Shown: positions 22,251 through 34,027 of the stretch, piece after piece
How the letters are laid out: each line of letters begins with the position of its first letter
Position numbering within the stretch: position 1 is the stretch's first letter
DNA from: Microplitis mediator
Taxonomy: Eukaryota > Arthropoda > Insecta > Hymenoptera > Braconidae
Length of the DNA stretch: 64,000 bases
Reading direction: 5' to 3'
NCBI RefSeq assembly: GCF_029852145.1
Contig: NC_079979.1
Location: 11,634,642 to 11,698,641, forward strand
Notes under the pieces: generated by a model
Databases searched by the model: none
Told to the model about the DNA's origin: nothing
The model's input: the letters and a program-made list of their open reading frames with translations, nothing else
Made by a program: the position numbers and the translations under genes

Positions 22251-23560
22251 TTACACTTCGCCCACCAATCACCCCTCTCATCTCCTCCAGATCCTGACGG
22301 GCGCCAGCCGACTTTTATTTCCCCGGTATCGGCAACCGGTCTAAACGCACACGCAAATTACAACCTGTAAACTATACCCTTTGGAGATGAGAGACATGAC
22401 CGGTGGTAGCGGCATGTCCTGGTGTGCTCAGTATGCTAGGTTGTGGAGAGAGGGTCGCGGTTCTTTCAATGCGAAAGAAGCCGATTATTTAAATAATAGA
22501 AAAGACATAAAATAGCACAACAAAACTAAAGAAAATACAATAAAGATAACGCGAGAGTGACGCGGAGGGCCCAAAAGACCCGCGGTCCAGTACTCTCGGT
22601 ACATCACGCGAATAAATACCTGGATACAACATCGGGAACCTCTCGACGACGACGAATCACAAACTTAATACACTACTAAAAAAAAGATAAACTAAAATAA
22701 AATATAAATAAATAATGCGGTAATTTGCGACAACTTTCACGACAAACGGCTCCAAGAGCACCATACACAGAGCCACAAGCTCCAAAACGACAGCAGTCCA
22801 CGGTCGCGGTCGAGGTCCACCCTGGCGACTTTCCGACTCACCACCGCTTACTCTAAAACTCCAAACTCGACTACCGGGTCGACTCGTACACGAGCGACGC
22901 CAAGTCTCAACTTTTCTCCTCAACGGTAGTCACACAACTGTTACACGATAATCTCCCACTCTCACTCGCTTACTCCACTCCATCTCTTTTAATCCCATAT
23001 TCTCGCTTCTCCATCCATTCTTACCTTCACAAGCACACAAGCCGTGGACTCACGGGCCTTCCCGTAATGTCACTCCCCGTGATATCCGAAGTTAGCGAAT
23101 TGTTGGCTTCCTCGAGAATCGCAAACGAGGCCTGCCATCCCCCCAATAACCGTACACGTACCCCAGCTAACTCCGGGTACCACCACGAAGGGGCGGCGAC
23201 ATCTCAGTCGCACCTCCGCAATCACCACGTCAACCCCGAGGCCTAAGCCTGGGCCTAGTCGTCATCACTGGTCGGGAGGCACGTTATCTTGGCCACTATC
23301 CGCGACACAGCTAGACCTCCCCCGTTAAATCCACGCTCCATCACACAGACACTCCAAAACATACCCCATACCGTACACGTACTCTATCACACACTTAACT
23401 AACCGTACACATTTATGCCCCATATCCTCAACTCATTCTCTACTACACTCAACTCGCCACACATACTCACGTTATCTCTCTCTAGCACACAGACTCCCAC
23501 GTACTCCAACCTCAAACCCCATCTCCTCGGCAATGTAACGTCACACTGTTTATATCCAAA
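22250..23560 (-). mobile_element. GC-rich LTR-like block, copy B of the inverted GC-rich repeat
   Basis: On the minus strand it starts near 23548 with tgtgacgttacattgccg (LTR-like TG start). It contains the 22770-23400 segment that matches 16590-17245 in inverse. Near 22300 it reads tggcgcccgtcaggatctgg, which resembles a retroviral-type lysine tRNA PBS. This suggests a gypsy-like 5' LTR plus leader. No gag or pol follows. The LTR boundaries are inference. Confidence 0.5.
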
Positions 23561-23589
23561 TACATCCAAATATTTCATCTTGCTAGATA

Positions 23590-23945
23590 TAAACATATAA
23601 AATTATATCTGCTCAGATCTAATCATATATAAGCAGACATAGAGATGTATTAAGATTGATATCTAAGTAGATAGATGCATATCCAAGCATATATAAGTAT
23701 ATCTGCTCAGATCCAACTATATATAAGCAGATATAAAAATTGATATCCATGCAGATATGCTTAGATCTAAGCATATATAAGTACATATAGTTATTTCTGC
23801 TCAGACCCAACTGTATGTATGGGGGTATATAAATGCAAAAATAATTCATATCCAAGCAGATATACGTATATCCAAGAATTTATGACTATATCTAAAAATG
23901 TGTGTCTATATGTAGTCATATTTGGTCAGATCCTATAATATTTAA
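23590..23945. repeat. GATC-word array B (TCTGCTCAGATC type)
   Basis: Repeats of atatctgctcagatctaa and aagcatatataag words, a variant of the palindromic GATC family. A similar variant lies at 34975-35272. No gene. Confidence 0.7.
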
Positions 23946-24325
23946 ATTGGTTAATTGATTTATTTTATTTTTTATTTATTTATTTTATTTTATTTATTTT
24001 ATTTAATAAACAAACAAAAATTAAACATTTTCTACTTTTTTTTTCTTACTGATTTTGGTATATACGTTATTTAAATCATATACTTGATATTGTAATGAAT
24101 AAATAAAATCAATCAGTTTGATCAATATTTCTAAAGTATTAATCTACTTTTTTTTACCTAAGTATCAATTGACTATAAGACTATATTTTTACCTAAGTAT
24201 CAATTGATATATATCAATTTGATATATATTATACGTAGGTTCATCAAAACCAATACTCAGTAATAGCAATAAGATCCAAGATGTGAGTAGATATTGTTTT
24301 TAAAAAGGTATAATATATTTATACA
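23946..24325. other. AT-rich intron sequence
   Basis: Simple T/A-rich sequence with ttttatttatt runs near 23955-24005 and a short tandem of taagtatcaattgat words near 24160-24215. No gene or element recognised. Confidence 0.5.
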
Positions 24326-24329
24326 CCCG

Positions 24330-24613
24330 GGAAAAAATCATCAGGCCTGATCATGCATGAATCATGCTTGATCATACATAAATCATGCATGATCGTGCAT
24401 AAATTTTCATGATTCATGCAAAGGCATGCATGCCCATGCAAATTCATGTTCAATCGTGCATGGTTATGCATGGCGAGGAAAGAATAGTTACACATGATTC
24501 ATGCAACGTCTTGCATGACCAAGCTCAGTCATGAATGATCATTTATGACACTGCACGAATTATGCAACGTCATACATGACCATGTAAAATCATGCCCAAC
24601 CATGCATGACTAT
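24330..24613. repeat. ATGCATGATC-word array and left direct repeat
   Basis: Dense atgcatgatcatgcatga-type words. The segment 24472-24613 (aggaaagaatagttacacat to ccaaccatgcatgactatat) is repeated almost exactly at 28428-28571. Confidence 0.75.
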
Positions 24614-25220
24614 ATTGAGACAAATCGCTTTTTGTCTTCGCGATTTTTACCAGCAGCCACCAGAATTCGCGGGTTAAACCCTGGCTGGCCTCTAAAAAAT
24701 TTTATTTTACTTAGACAGAGCAGTGGGCTGGGGTTCTTGCAAAGCAAAGACCCGCACTTATTCAAACTTGGCATCGCATGTTAAAACTTATCAACTTACC
24801 TCACGGCTTATAAAATTATAGGATATTCTTATTGATGGTCAAATTACTATTTGTAACTTAATTAATATTTATATTATCAGACTATTCGATAAGCTTACCA
24901 GTAAAATAGAAAATAAATAGGATGAACAGATAATAGATAGAGTGAATGATTAACAAGTGCAATGATTGTTTATTGCCAATTATAATAATAAAAATTACTT
25001 ACAAGAAAGTGCAAGCGCTGGATGTAATGTAGACAGATACGTGGCACAGTATAATTTTATATCGCGAGTATATCGCCGGCAACGTACAGTAATATTTAAT
25101 TGAACTAACTTTGTTTATAATAATCAGTAAACTTGAACAGTAAAGTATATCGCAAGAGAATTGCCAGTAATACAACTATAACGCAAGTTAATTTCCCGAT
25201 TTACAAAGTAGTTATCCGTA
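24614..25220. other. Intron sequence left of a TTAA element
   Basis: No gene. After 24614 the sequence leaves the word array. From about 25010 it contains words like cgcgagtatatcgccggc that foreshadow the degenerate repeats at 26430-26880. Confidence 0.4.
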
Positions 25221-25224
25221 TTAA

Positions 25225-26128
25225 GGGGGGGTAGGGTTTTAAAGGCGAAAAAGAAGCATATTTTTGTGATTTTTTTCCGGCGAGATGAGTAATATAATTT
25301 CATTAAACTTAATCACATATTATTGTACAACTTTTGAAGAATATCAGAAAAAATTTTTAACGAAAAATATCGATTAATGAGCTGGTGACGTTGATACTCC
25401 GGAGGCGCCTCGAAAAAAAGTCGTTTTGCGGTGAACATCATAACTCGTTACCGGATCATCGGAAAAAAAAAAATTGATATGCATTTTAAAGTTGATGTAT
25501 TTCTCGAGGTAACCACGAAGATTTTTTTTTTTTTTTTTTTTTTTTTTCAATTTTTTGCAGCACTTGGAAGTGAAAAACGCGATTTTAGCTCAAAAAATCG
25601 CGGTTAGTTTGTTATTAAAAAATAGAAAAAAATGAAAAACAAAAAAAAACTCTTCGTAGTTACCTGTTGATTTATGTGAAGAAGTAATGTTCAAATTTTC
25701 AAAGGGATCGGTTCAGTACATTTTGAGTTATGATGTTCACGGACTTTAAAAATACCGTTTTCGGGAAAATCCATTTAAAGTTTTTTATTCGTGAAAATTT
25801 GAAATAAACTATCAATGAAAGAATATGAATTTTTATACTTATATTGAGTCATCAGTTTACATCCTTTGAAAGACACACTGCCGGAGAAAGGGATTCGGAA
25901 GAACAAAGAAAATTGCAGCTGATTTCTACTAGGGGTATGTAGGGGCAGGTCGGGCAGGTATAAAATTCAGGTATACCGGCCGGTCATTTGAAACGCTGTA
26001 ACTCCGTTAGTTTTACTCGGATTGATTTAAAATTTGTACACAATATTCTTGACATATTGCTCATTCAGAAAAAAAATTTAAAAAAAATTTTTTTTTAAAT
26101 AATTTAAAACCCCTACCCCCCCCCCCCC
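25225..26128. mobile_element. TTAA-flanked TIR element (piggyBac-like, non-autonomous)
   Basis: 904 bp between TTAA (25221-25224) and TTAA (26129-26132). The ends ggggggtagggttttaaa and its complement form the TIRs. It has no transposase. A T-run lies at about 25529-25547. The TTAA duplication is the hallmark of piggyBac-type insertion; the family assignment rests on that alone. Confidence 0.65.
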
Positions 26129-26132
26129 TTAA

Positions 26133-27220
26133 CAAAGTCGCAAATAAATTTCTAGTATATGACAGTAAAACTAAATTATACGTCTTATCGCTAATTGATC
26201 CAGGATCGAAGTGATTGACTGATAATTTTGGGCGTAGGGCTAGCCTCGGGACCGTCCCCACTTCACCCTTACGGACATGCGTCGACGTGATAATCAGTCA
26301 TGTGACCACTGCACTATGACTTGGGTAGTTTCAGACGGCAACTAGACGGGGAAAAATGGGAACCGCAAGGCTGAGGAAGAAGATGACAATTCACATTGTC
26401 TCAACCCCCCCTCCCACCAAGCCAAGGTTACCCTTTTGACCTCTCGTCTAGGTTGTCCGACTGAAAAGAATGATTTAGTTTATTTACAATGCGAGTAAAT
26501 CGCCATAATAATGGCAAGTAGATCACCGTAAATGCTTGGCAAATAAATCGCCGTTTTTGTTGTAAGTAGATTGCCGTAATATAAAAATTAATTTTATGAA
26601 AATATTTACAGGTATTGCCAGTAGATCGCCAGATATACAAGTGGATTGCGTATTTTGTTCAATTGCGAGTGTATGGCCCGATATGCAAGTAGATTGCCGA
26701 AAAAAAAAATTAATTTGAAAATTATTTACAAGTATTGCGAGTAGATCGTCAGTATTCAAATTTTTCAATTGCGAGTAGTATCGTCTGGTATGCAAGTACA
26801 TTGCCAGTCATTAGTTTCTCAATTCCGGGTGTATCGCCCGATATGCAAGTATGTTGCCAATATTTAATTGCAAGCCGTAAGGGATACTAAAAATATTAGA
26901 GTTTAGTCACCCTTTTCAGGTTCACTTCTATCCTGGGACTTCGATCTGGATCAGCCTAGAAGTGTATATTTACCGCTTACGAACTAATATTACAAGAAAC
27001 TGTAAAAATAATTTCGTAATATTTACAATTAATAATTAAATACAAATATTTTTTTTTTTTTTTGAAAGTCTGAGGACTGTAAAGAAGTAATACTATTTAA
27101 AGATTTCGATTATTCAGTCTGCCAACTGCTCCCAGACTCGACGCTGTAATTAAAAATTGTTACAATTGGCAATAATAAATGAAATGAATGAATGAGATGA
27201 ATGTGTGTGACTGTATTATT
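26133..27220. repeat. Degenerate GCGAGTAGATCGCC repeats
   Basis: From about 26490 to 26880 the phrase gcaagtagattgccg, gcgagtagatcgtc, gcgagtgtatcgcccg and similar recurs roughly every 30-60 bases on one strand. This continues a weaker version at 25060-25200. Between them, 26200-26450 is GC-richer and unassigned. No gene. Confidence 0.55.
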
Positions 27221-28424
27221 TTATTTCAACTTTAGGTCCGAATCGGTAACGTAAAAATTTTCTTGTTCTTCTGGTTTCTTGATCGCACGTAGATGAGCTT
27301 GATGAAATTTCTCCGCTTTTTCTTGGGTATACCCAGTTGATGTCCAATCCGTAGGCCCTGAGTATCTTTGGTTACAGGTGTTGTAATATGAGTAATTACT
27401 GAGCGTTGGCAATAGAGTACTTTGTGTATCGTTGAATTCAGCAGCATAATTAATCGGATAGTGACAAGTAATATGTCTATTGTGAATAACTGATTCAGGG
27501 GCGTCTGTTTTATCTTCGGAAACGTCAGCAATAGTTTTGATACATTCTTTTAGTTGAATCTCTTCTGCAGGAGTCCTGATAGAGCATTTCAGGTCTACCA
27601 GGCCGCTTACGCGTTTTCTTGAAGTTGCGGGACGATGACGGACAGATAGTCCCGCTCTCATACGTAGTTCATCGGTTACAGGTCCACAGCAAACCTCAGC
27701 AACGTGTCCAATTCTAGCACAACGACCGCAGACCTGGACTTTCTGTGCAGATGTTTGTGATGTTGGAATCGTATTCGTGTGAGTACCTTTTTCTAGTGTG
27801 GCGTTTATAAGCAATTGATCCAGTTTTTGCAAAATTATTTTCATCATAGATTCTAAATTTCTTAATAGAGTAGTAGACTCAGAATTTGAGTTGTTGATGT
27901 GTATGTCAGGCTGTACTGGATATTGCATACTCATGTGTGGCAGCGACGTGTGAGTTGGTAGTGGGACTGTTGAGTACGCATACGGTTCTCGCGCAAGTAA
28001 GCCAGACATGGCCGACTGCAGCCCGTTTGCTTGTGTAGCCGAAACGTATGTAGGAAGACATGGAACTACGTAAGCAGTCGAAAAAGAATTTGCTGCTTGT
28101 GACGTTACCATAGCAACGGAAAATAATTCCCTGGTCATCCACGTGCTTGAAGTACTTGTCTGAAGATTTGCAGGCGGCAAACTTGTACTGGATGGTCACA
28201 GGACAGTATTAGTTATCTGGAGTAGATGTTGCCGTTTAGCTCGCAATGCTTCGATTTCTATTTGCAGGTGAGAAACGACGTTCTGTAGGACGGCGACGGA
28301 GGTTGTGTTTTCGGCCTGCTCAGTTATTGGATCAACCCCACTAATATTGTGAGGATAAGTACTAGCGTTGCCGTTCACATTAGTGGTAACAATATTATGA
28401 TTATTAATTTGTTGACTTTGTCTG
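27221..28424 (-). pseudogene. Gag-like protein with CCHC zinc knuckle, frameshifted
   Basis: Two minus-strand open pieces, 28196-28424 and 27221-28180, are joined by a frame change at about 28180-28200. The N-terminal piece has a coiled-coil-like stretch (VAVLQNVVSHLQIEIEALRA). The longer piece (319 codons) has VCGRCARIGHVAEVC, a CX2CX4HX4C knuckle typical of retroelement Gag, near 27710-27760. It ends DSDLKLK. No protease, RT or integrase follows on the left, so it is an orphan gag of an LTR-type element or a captured gag. It lies between the two 140-bp direct repeats. Confidence 0.65.
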
Positions 28425-28427
28425 CAT

Positions 28428-28690
28428 GACAAGGAAAGAATAGTCACACATGATTCGTGCAACGTCATGCATGACCAAGCTCAGTCATGAATGATCGTTC
28501 ATGACACTGCACGAATTATGCAACGTCATACATGACCATGTAAAATCATGCCCAACCATGCATGACTATATATAACGGGAAATTAATCATCATGCATGAG
28601 ATTGCATGACTGAGTATGACTTTGCATGAGCATACATAACTATGCCTGATTCATACAAAGTGATATTCAATCATGTCTGATCGTGGATGA
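28428..28690. repeat. Right direct repeat and ATGCATGATC words
   Basis: 28428-28571 repeats 24472-24613 almost exactly. It then continues with catgactgagtatgactttg-type words to about 28690. Confidence 0.75.
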
Positions 28691-29660
28691 GAATGTACAA
28701 TTCGAAATATATAATAACAATTATAATTAAAAAATTTTGTTGCTTAAAATTTATTTTTTAATAATTTAAAACTATTACGTATAAACTTTTCTACACGCAA
28801 TACATGGTGCATTGTTTTAATTTGATTTATTGTTAGAAATAATAGTTTTCCACTTTCACGGATAGGCATCATATGAGTTATATTCATTCCCCATGTTCAA
28901 CATTACAGAAAAATTTTGTATGTTCAATAACAAATTTTTCTAAAACAAAACATATTATTTTCTCGAACTCTACGAAAAATTATATTGATCTATAAATAAT
29001 TAAATCGTTATCAGCCAAAGTTATCTGTACTGTGAAACTGTTAGTTTTTATTGTTTTATAAGCCTTCAGGCTTAAACAAGACTAAGCATGGTCATGTATG
29101 AATCATGCACGATTAAGCATGATTCATGCAAAGTCATGTCTGATCATGCAAAAAAATTCAATCGAAATCCGATCGAGCTTGAATCAGATTTAATCGAAGT
29201 TTTTAATCAGGAATAAAAAAATATTTTTGATGAAAAAATTTCAATAATTGAACATTTATTTTTATTTCGAAGTTAGTAGTAAAGGTTATTTTATTTTTTT
29301 ATATCGATGATTAAAATAAATTTAATTTATAATTTTTAATTCAACTAATAATTACAATTAATCTTTTTTTCCAAAAAATAATTAAAATAGATTTAATTAC
29401 AAATTTTATCTTTATTAATTGAAGAATTGAATTAGTAAATTCTTGAGAAATTGATAATGATAGTCAATACAATTGCAGATTTTTTTTTTTTTCAATGAAG
29501 AATTAAGAGTAATTTAATTGTAAAATTTGCTTGTAAATTATAACTAGAATTATTTTCATTCATTATTTAAAAAAATATGTAATAACCAAATCAAGATTAA
29601 ATTCAGATGATATTTTATTTTTTACAACCAGAGTTTTCAGAAAATGTTAAGAATCGTCGT
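28691..29660. other. AT-rich intron sequence
   Basis: No gene. Short ATGCATGATC-type words recur at about 29080-29150; the rest is simple A/T-rich sequence. Confidence 0.5.
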
Positions 29661-29679
29661 AAACTGAACGAGACAGGTC

Positions 29680-29755
29680 AGCCTGGTGGACAGCGGACAT
29701 GCTTTATAACACGACGGTCGTGGGTTCGAGACCCGTCACGGGTTAAATTTCAATT
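29680..29755 (+). ncRNA. tRNA-like module (pol III B box)
   Basis: Contains ggttcgagacc (29723-29733), a B-box match, with a weakly pairing T arm and a rough D-arm-like cagcctggtgga upstream. The acceptor stem does not close, so I read it as a tRNA-derived module and not a tRNA gene. Confidence 0.45.
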
Positions 29756-29859
29756 ATACTTTTCAGCCAGTAAACATAAGCTATACATCAATACTAACAA
29801 AATAAAGTAATTTAAAATTGAAATATCATTATTTTTATTTTTTTTAAAATAATTTTAGG

Positions 29860-30060
29860 GATTGTGCTTGATCAGGACTGATCATGCTTGGTCAAACATG
29901 ATTATGCTTGCTCAAGCATGATCATCCCTGAATATTTGCCAGCCATGAGATGAGTGATCATCCCTGATTAAAAAAGTGAATTAAAAAAGATTAAAAAAGC
30001 ACACATATTTAATACTACTTAATATTCTTTAATACTCTCAATTCTCCGGAGAATTCAGAT
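29860..30060. repeat. ATGCATGATC-type subterminal repeat
   Basis: Words such as gatcatgcttggtcaaacatg and ccctgaatatttgccagcca. The latter recurs inverted at about 34855-34875, so this block and 34795-34914 look like the two ends of an element holding the satellites. Confidence 0.6.
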
Positions 30061-30089
30061 CGAACATAAAATGAATCCTTTTTAATTCT

Positions 30090-32990
30090 CCTTAATCTAG
30101 CAAAAAAATTATTACCGTTTTAGGAATAAAAAGAATAAAAAAGGATTAAATATTTTTAATCCTAACTTATCCTTTTTAATTCTAAAATAATATTGCAATT
30201 TCTGATCGCACGGAGGATTCAATAGGATAAAAGAGGATTGGAAAAAGTTTAATTCTAACTAATTCTTTTTAATTCTAAAATAATATTTAATTTCTGTTTC
30301 CGTGGAGGATTCAAGAGAATAAAAAAGGATTGGAAAAAGTTTAATTCTAACTAATCCTTTTTAATTCTAAAATAATATTTAATTTCTGTTCCCGTGGAGG
30401 ATTCAAGAGAATAAAAGAGGATTGGAAAAAGTTTAATTCTAACTAATCCTTTTTAATTCTAAAATAATATTTAATTTCTGTTTCCGTGGAGGATTCAAGA
30501 GAATAAAAAAGGATTGGAAAAAGTTTAATTCTAACTAATTCTTTTTAATTCTAAAATAATATTTAATTTCTGTTTCCGTGGAGGATTCAAGAGAATAAAA
30601 AAGGATTGGAAAAAGTTTAATTCTAACTAATCCTTTTTAATTCTAAAATAATATTTAATTTCTGTTCCCGTGGAGGATTCAAGAGAATAAAAGAGGATTG
30701 GAAAAAGTTTAATTCTAACTAATCCTTTTTAATTCTAAAATAATATTTAATTTCTGTTTCCGTGGAGGATTCAAGAGAATAAAAAAGGATTGGAAAAAGT
30801 TTAATTCTAACTAATCCTTTTTAATTCTAAAATAATATTTAATTTCTGTTTCCGTGGAGGATTCAAGAGAATAAAAAAGGATTGGAAAAAGTTTAATTCT
30901 AACTAATCCTTTTTAATTCTAAAATAATATTTAATTTCTGTTCCCGTGGAGGATTTAATAGGATAAAAGAGGATTGGAAAAAGTTTAATTCTAATTAATC
31001 CTTTTTAATCCTAAAATAATATTTAATTTCTGTTCCCGTGGAGGATTCAAGAGAATAAAAGAGGATTGGAAAAAGTTTAATTCTAACTAATCCTTTTTAA
31101 TTCTAAAATAATATTTAATTTCTGTTTCCGTGGAGGATTCAAGAGAATAAAAAAGGATTAGAAAAAGTTTAATTCTAACTAATCCTTTTTAATTCTAAAA
31201 TAATATTTAATTTCTGTTCCCGTGGAGGATTTAATAGGATAAAAGAGGATTGGAAAAAGTTTAATTCTAATTAATCCTTTTTAATTCTAAAATAATATTT
31301 AATTTCTGTTCCCGTGGAGGATTCAAGAGAATAAAAGAGGATTGGAAAAAGTTTAATTCTAACTAATCCTTTTTAATTCTAAAATAATATTTAATTTCTG
31401 TTTCCGTGGAGGATTCAAGAGAATAAAAAAGGATTGGAAAAAGTTTAATTCTAACTAATCCTTTTTAATTCTAAAATAATATTTAATTTCTGTTTCCGTG
31501 GAGGATTCAAGAGAATAAAAAAGGATTGGAAAAAGTTTAATTCTAACTAATCCTTTTTAATTCTAAAATAATATTTAATTTCTGTTTCCGTGGAGGATTC
31601 AAGAGAATAAAAAAGGATTGGAAAAAGCTTAATTCTAACTAATCCTTTTTAATTCTAAAATAATATTTAATTTCTGTTCGCGTGGAGGATTCAAGAGAAT
31701 AAAAAAGGATTGGAAAAAGTATAATTCTAACTAATCCTTTTTAATTCTAAAATAATATTTAATTTCTATTCCCATGGAGGATTTAATAGGATAAAAGAGG
31801 ATTGGAAAAAGTTTAATTCTAATTAATCCTTTTTAATTCTGAAATAATATTTAATTTCTATTCCCGTGGAGGATTTAATAGGATAAAAGAGAATTGGAAA
31901 AAGTTTAATTCTAACTAATCCTTTTCAATTCTAAAATAATATTTAATTTCTATTCCCGTGGAGGATTTAATAGGATAAAAGAGGATTGGAAAAAGTTTGA
32001 TTCTAACTAATCCTTTTTAATTCTAAAATAATATCCAATTCCTGTTCCCGTGGAGGATTTAATAGGATAAAAGAGGATTGGAAAAAGTTTAATTCTAATT
32101 AATCCTTTTTAATTCTGAAATAATATTTAATTTCTGTTCCCGTGGAGGATTTAATAGGATAAACGAGGATTGGAAAAAGTTTAATTCTAATTAATCCTTT
32201 TTAATTCTGAAATAATATTTAATTTTTGTTCCCGTGGAGGATTCAAGAGAATAAAAGAGGATTCAAAATAGTTTAATCCTAACTAATTCTTTTTAATTCT
32301 AAAATAACTTTCAATTTCTGTTCTCGCGGAGGATTCAAGAGAATAAAAGAGAATTGGAAAAAGTTTAATTCTGACTAATCCTTTTTAATTCTAAATTAAT
32401 ATTAAATTTTTGTTCCCGAGGAGGAATCAAGAGAATAAAAGAGTATTCAAAAAAGTTTAATCCTAACTAATTCTTCTTAATTCTAAAATAACTTTGAATT
32501 TCTGTTCTCGCGGAGGATTCAAGAGAATAAAAGAGGATTCAAAATAGTTTAATCCTAACTTATTCTTTTTAATTCTTCAATAATTTTTAATTTCTGTTCC
32601 CGTGGAGGATTCAAGAGAATAAAAGAGGATTGGAAAAAGTTTAATTCTAACTAATCCTTTTTAATTCTAAAATAACTTTGAATTTATGTTCTCGCAGAGG
32701 ATTCAAGAGAATAAAAGAGGATTCGGAAAAATTTCATTCTAACTAATTCTTTTTAATTCTAAAATAATGTTGCAATTTCTGTTCTTCCCGTGAATTCGAG
32801 AGAGTAAAACAGGATCCGAAAAAGTTATATTCCATCTAATTTTTTTTAATTTTAAAGTCATGTTGCAATTTCTGTTTTTCCCGAGAATTCGAGAGAATAA
32901 ACCAGGATTCGATAAAGTTATATTCCATCTTATTTTTTTTATAATTTCAAAGTCATGTTGCAATTCCTGTTCTCGCTGAGAATTCGAAAG
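30090..32990. repeat. 92-bp satellite array, about 30 copies
   Basis: The landmark cgtggagg recurs every 92 bases (30301, 30393, 30485 and on). Each unit holds a hairpin: aaaaaggattggaaaaag against ctaatcctttttaattc. Units are homogeneous at 30200-31700 and become divergent toward 32990. No CRISPR-like spacers and no coding signal. Confidence 0.92.
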
Positions 32991-33028
32991 AATTGTAACC
33001 ATAACAAAAAAAATTATTTTTCTTTTAA

Positions 33029-33467
33029 GGGCATTCTCAGACAGTGCCCCCCACTTTTTAAAAATATGCAATGACTTTCAACTATCATAACCGTATTAAA
33101 ATTTTATTAATCAATTAAAAAAAAATCAAAATTTTAATTGAAAAAAGGACAACGTAGTCGTAATTTCGTTGCGATATAGAATTTAGAAAAAATTACTTAC
33201 CCAACAAAATTAAAAAATTCTAATTATAAAATTGACAGGACGATTTCACGAAAATTTATTCAACGAATTTTGTTTAACTTCGAATTGATCAAGTGTAAAT
33301 AATTTTTTTTTTATATCTATATATCGGCGAAATTACAACTACGTTGTCCTTTTTTCAATTAATGCTTCAATTTTTTTTTAATTAATTGCTAAAAATTTGA
33401 TACGCTTATAACAGTTGAAAGTCATTCAAAATTTTTAAGAAGTGGGGGGCACTGTCTGAGAATGGCC
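33029..33467. mobile_element. 439-bp TTAA-flanked MITE
   Basis: TTAA at 33025-33028 and 33468-33471. TIRs start gggcattctcagacagtgcc, with inner arms extending over aaaaggacaacgtagt. It has no ORF. It looks like a piggyBac-type MITE by its TTAA duplication, and sits between the two satellites. Confidence 0.75.
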
Positions 33468-33471
33468 TTAA

Positions 33472-34020
33472 ACTTTGAAAAAACAAAATAATAATGATTA
33501 GTAATTATTTATATATTAAAATTTTATTCTGGGAAAGAAAAGAAATAATAATTTTATACGTGAAATTTTATTTTTTTTTATGGAGAAATTTGTGGAAAAA
33601 AAAAGTAATTAAAAGAGAAAAAGGCAACGGGAAAAAAATGTAAGAGTGATCGTGAGACGCTCGCCGACCGACAATCTGGCGGGAGAGAGTAAGTGAGCGA
33701 AAGTTAGTTCCGCGCTCACCGCTAGAGCGTGCGAGCTTCTTGGATATGGACACTTATAGTAGAAGTGTTAAAAGCAAATGCAGCGGACGTTAATCGTCAG
33801 TCTTCACTCTACTGCTACCAAGTGAACTTTGCGTAGCAGAGTGGGAAGTACCTACTGGTAGTGGCGCAGTACACCCTGCACCACGTCCTATATATATATA
33901 TATATCTGGTATAGATAATATATTATTTTTGATATAACCAGTGGTCTTCCCCATGGACAATTCGGGATATCCATCCCAGTTCGTGCTCTCTATATTTTTC
34001 TTGAGAATAGTTCTTTATTC
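33472..34020. other. Sequence between MITE and second satellite
   Basis: No gene. 33650-33880 is GC-richer (cgctcgccgaccgacaatct; ctaccaagtgaactttgcg) and unassigned. A short TA tract is at about 33891-33905. Confidence 0.4.
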
Positions 34021-34027
34021 TTTTCGA

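Noticed and set aside
22657..22923. 88-codon minus-strand ORF in the GC-rich block
   Set aside because: Arg-rich then hydrophobic with no domain; lies in an LTR-like repeat.
30090..32990. Regular repeats as a possible CRISPR array
   Set aside because: Units abut with a 92-bp period and no variable spacers; the context is a eukaryotic intron.
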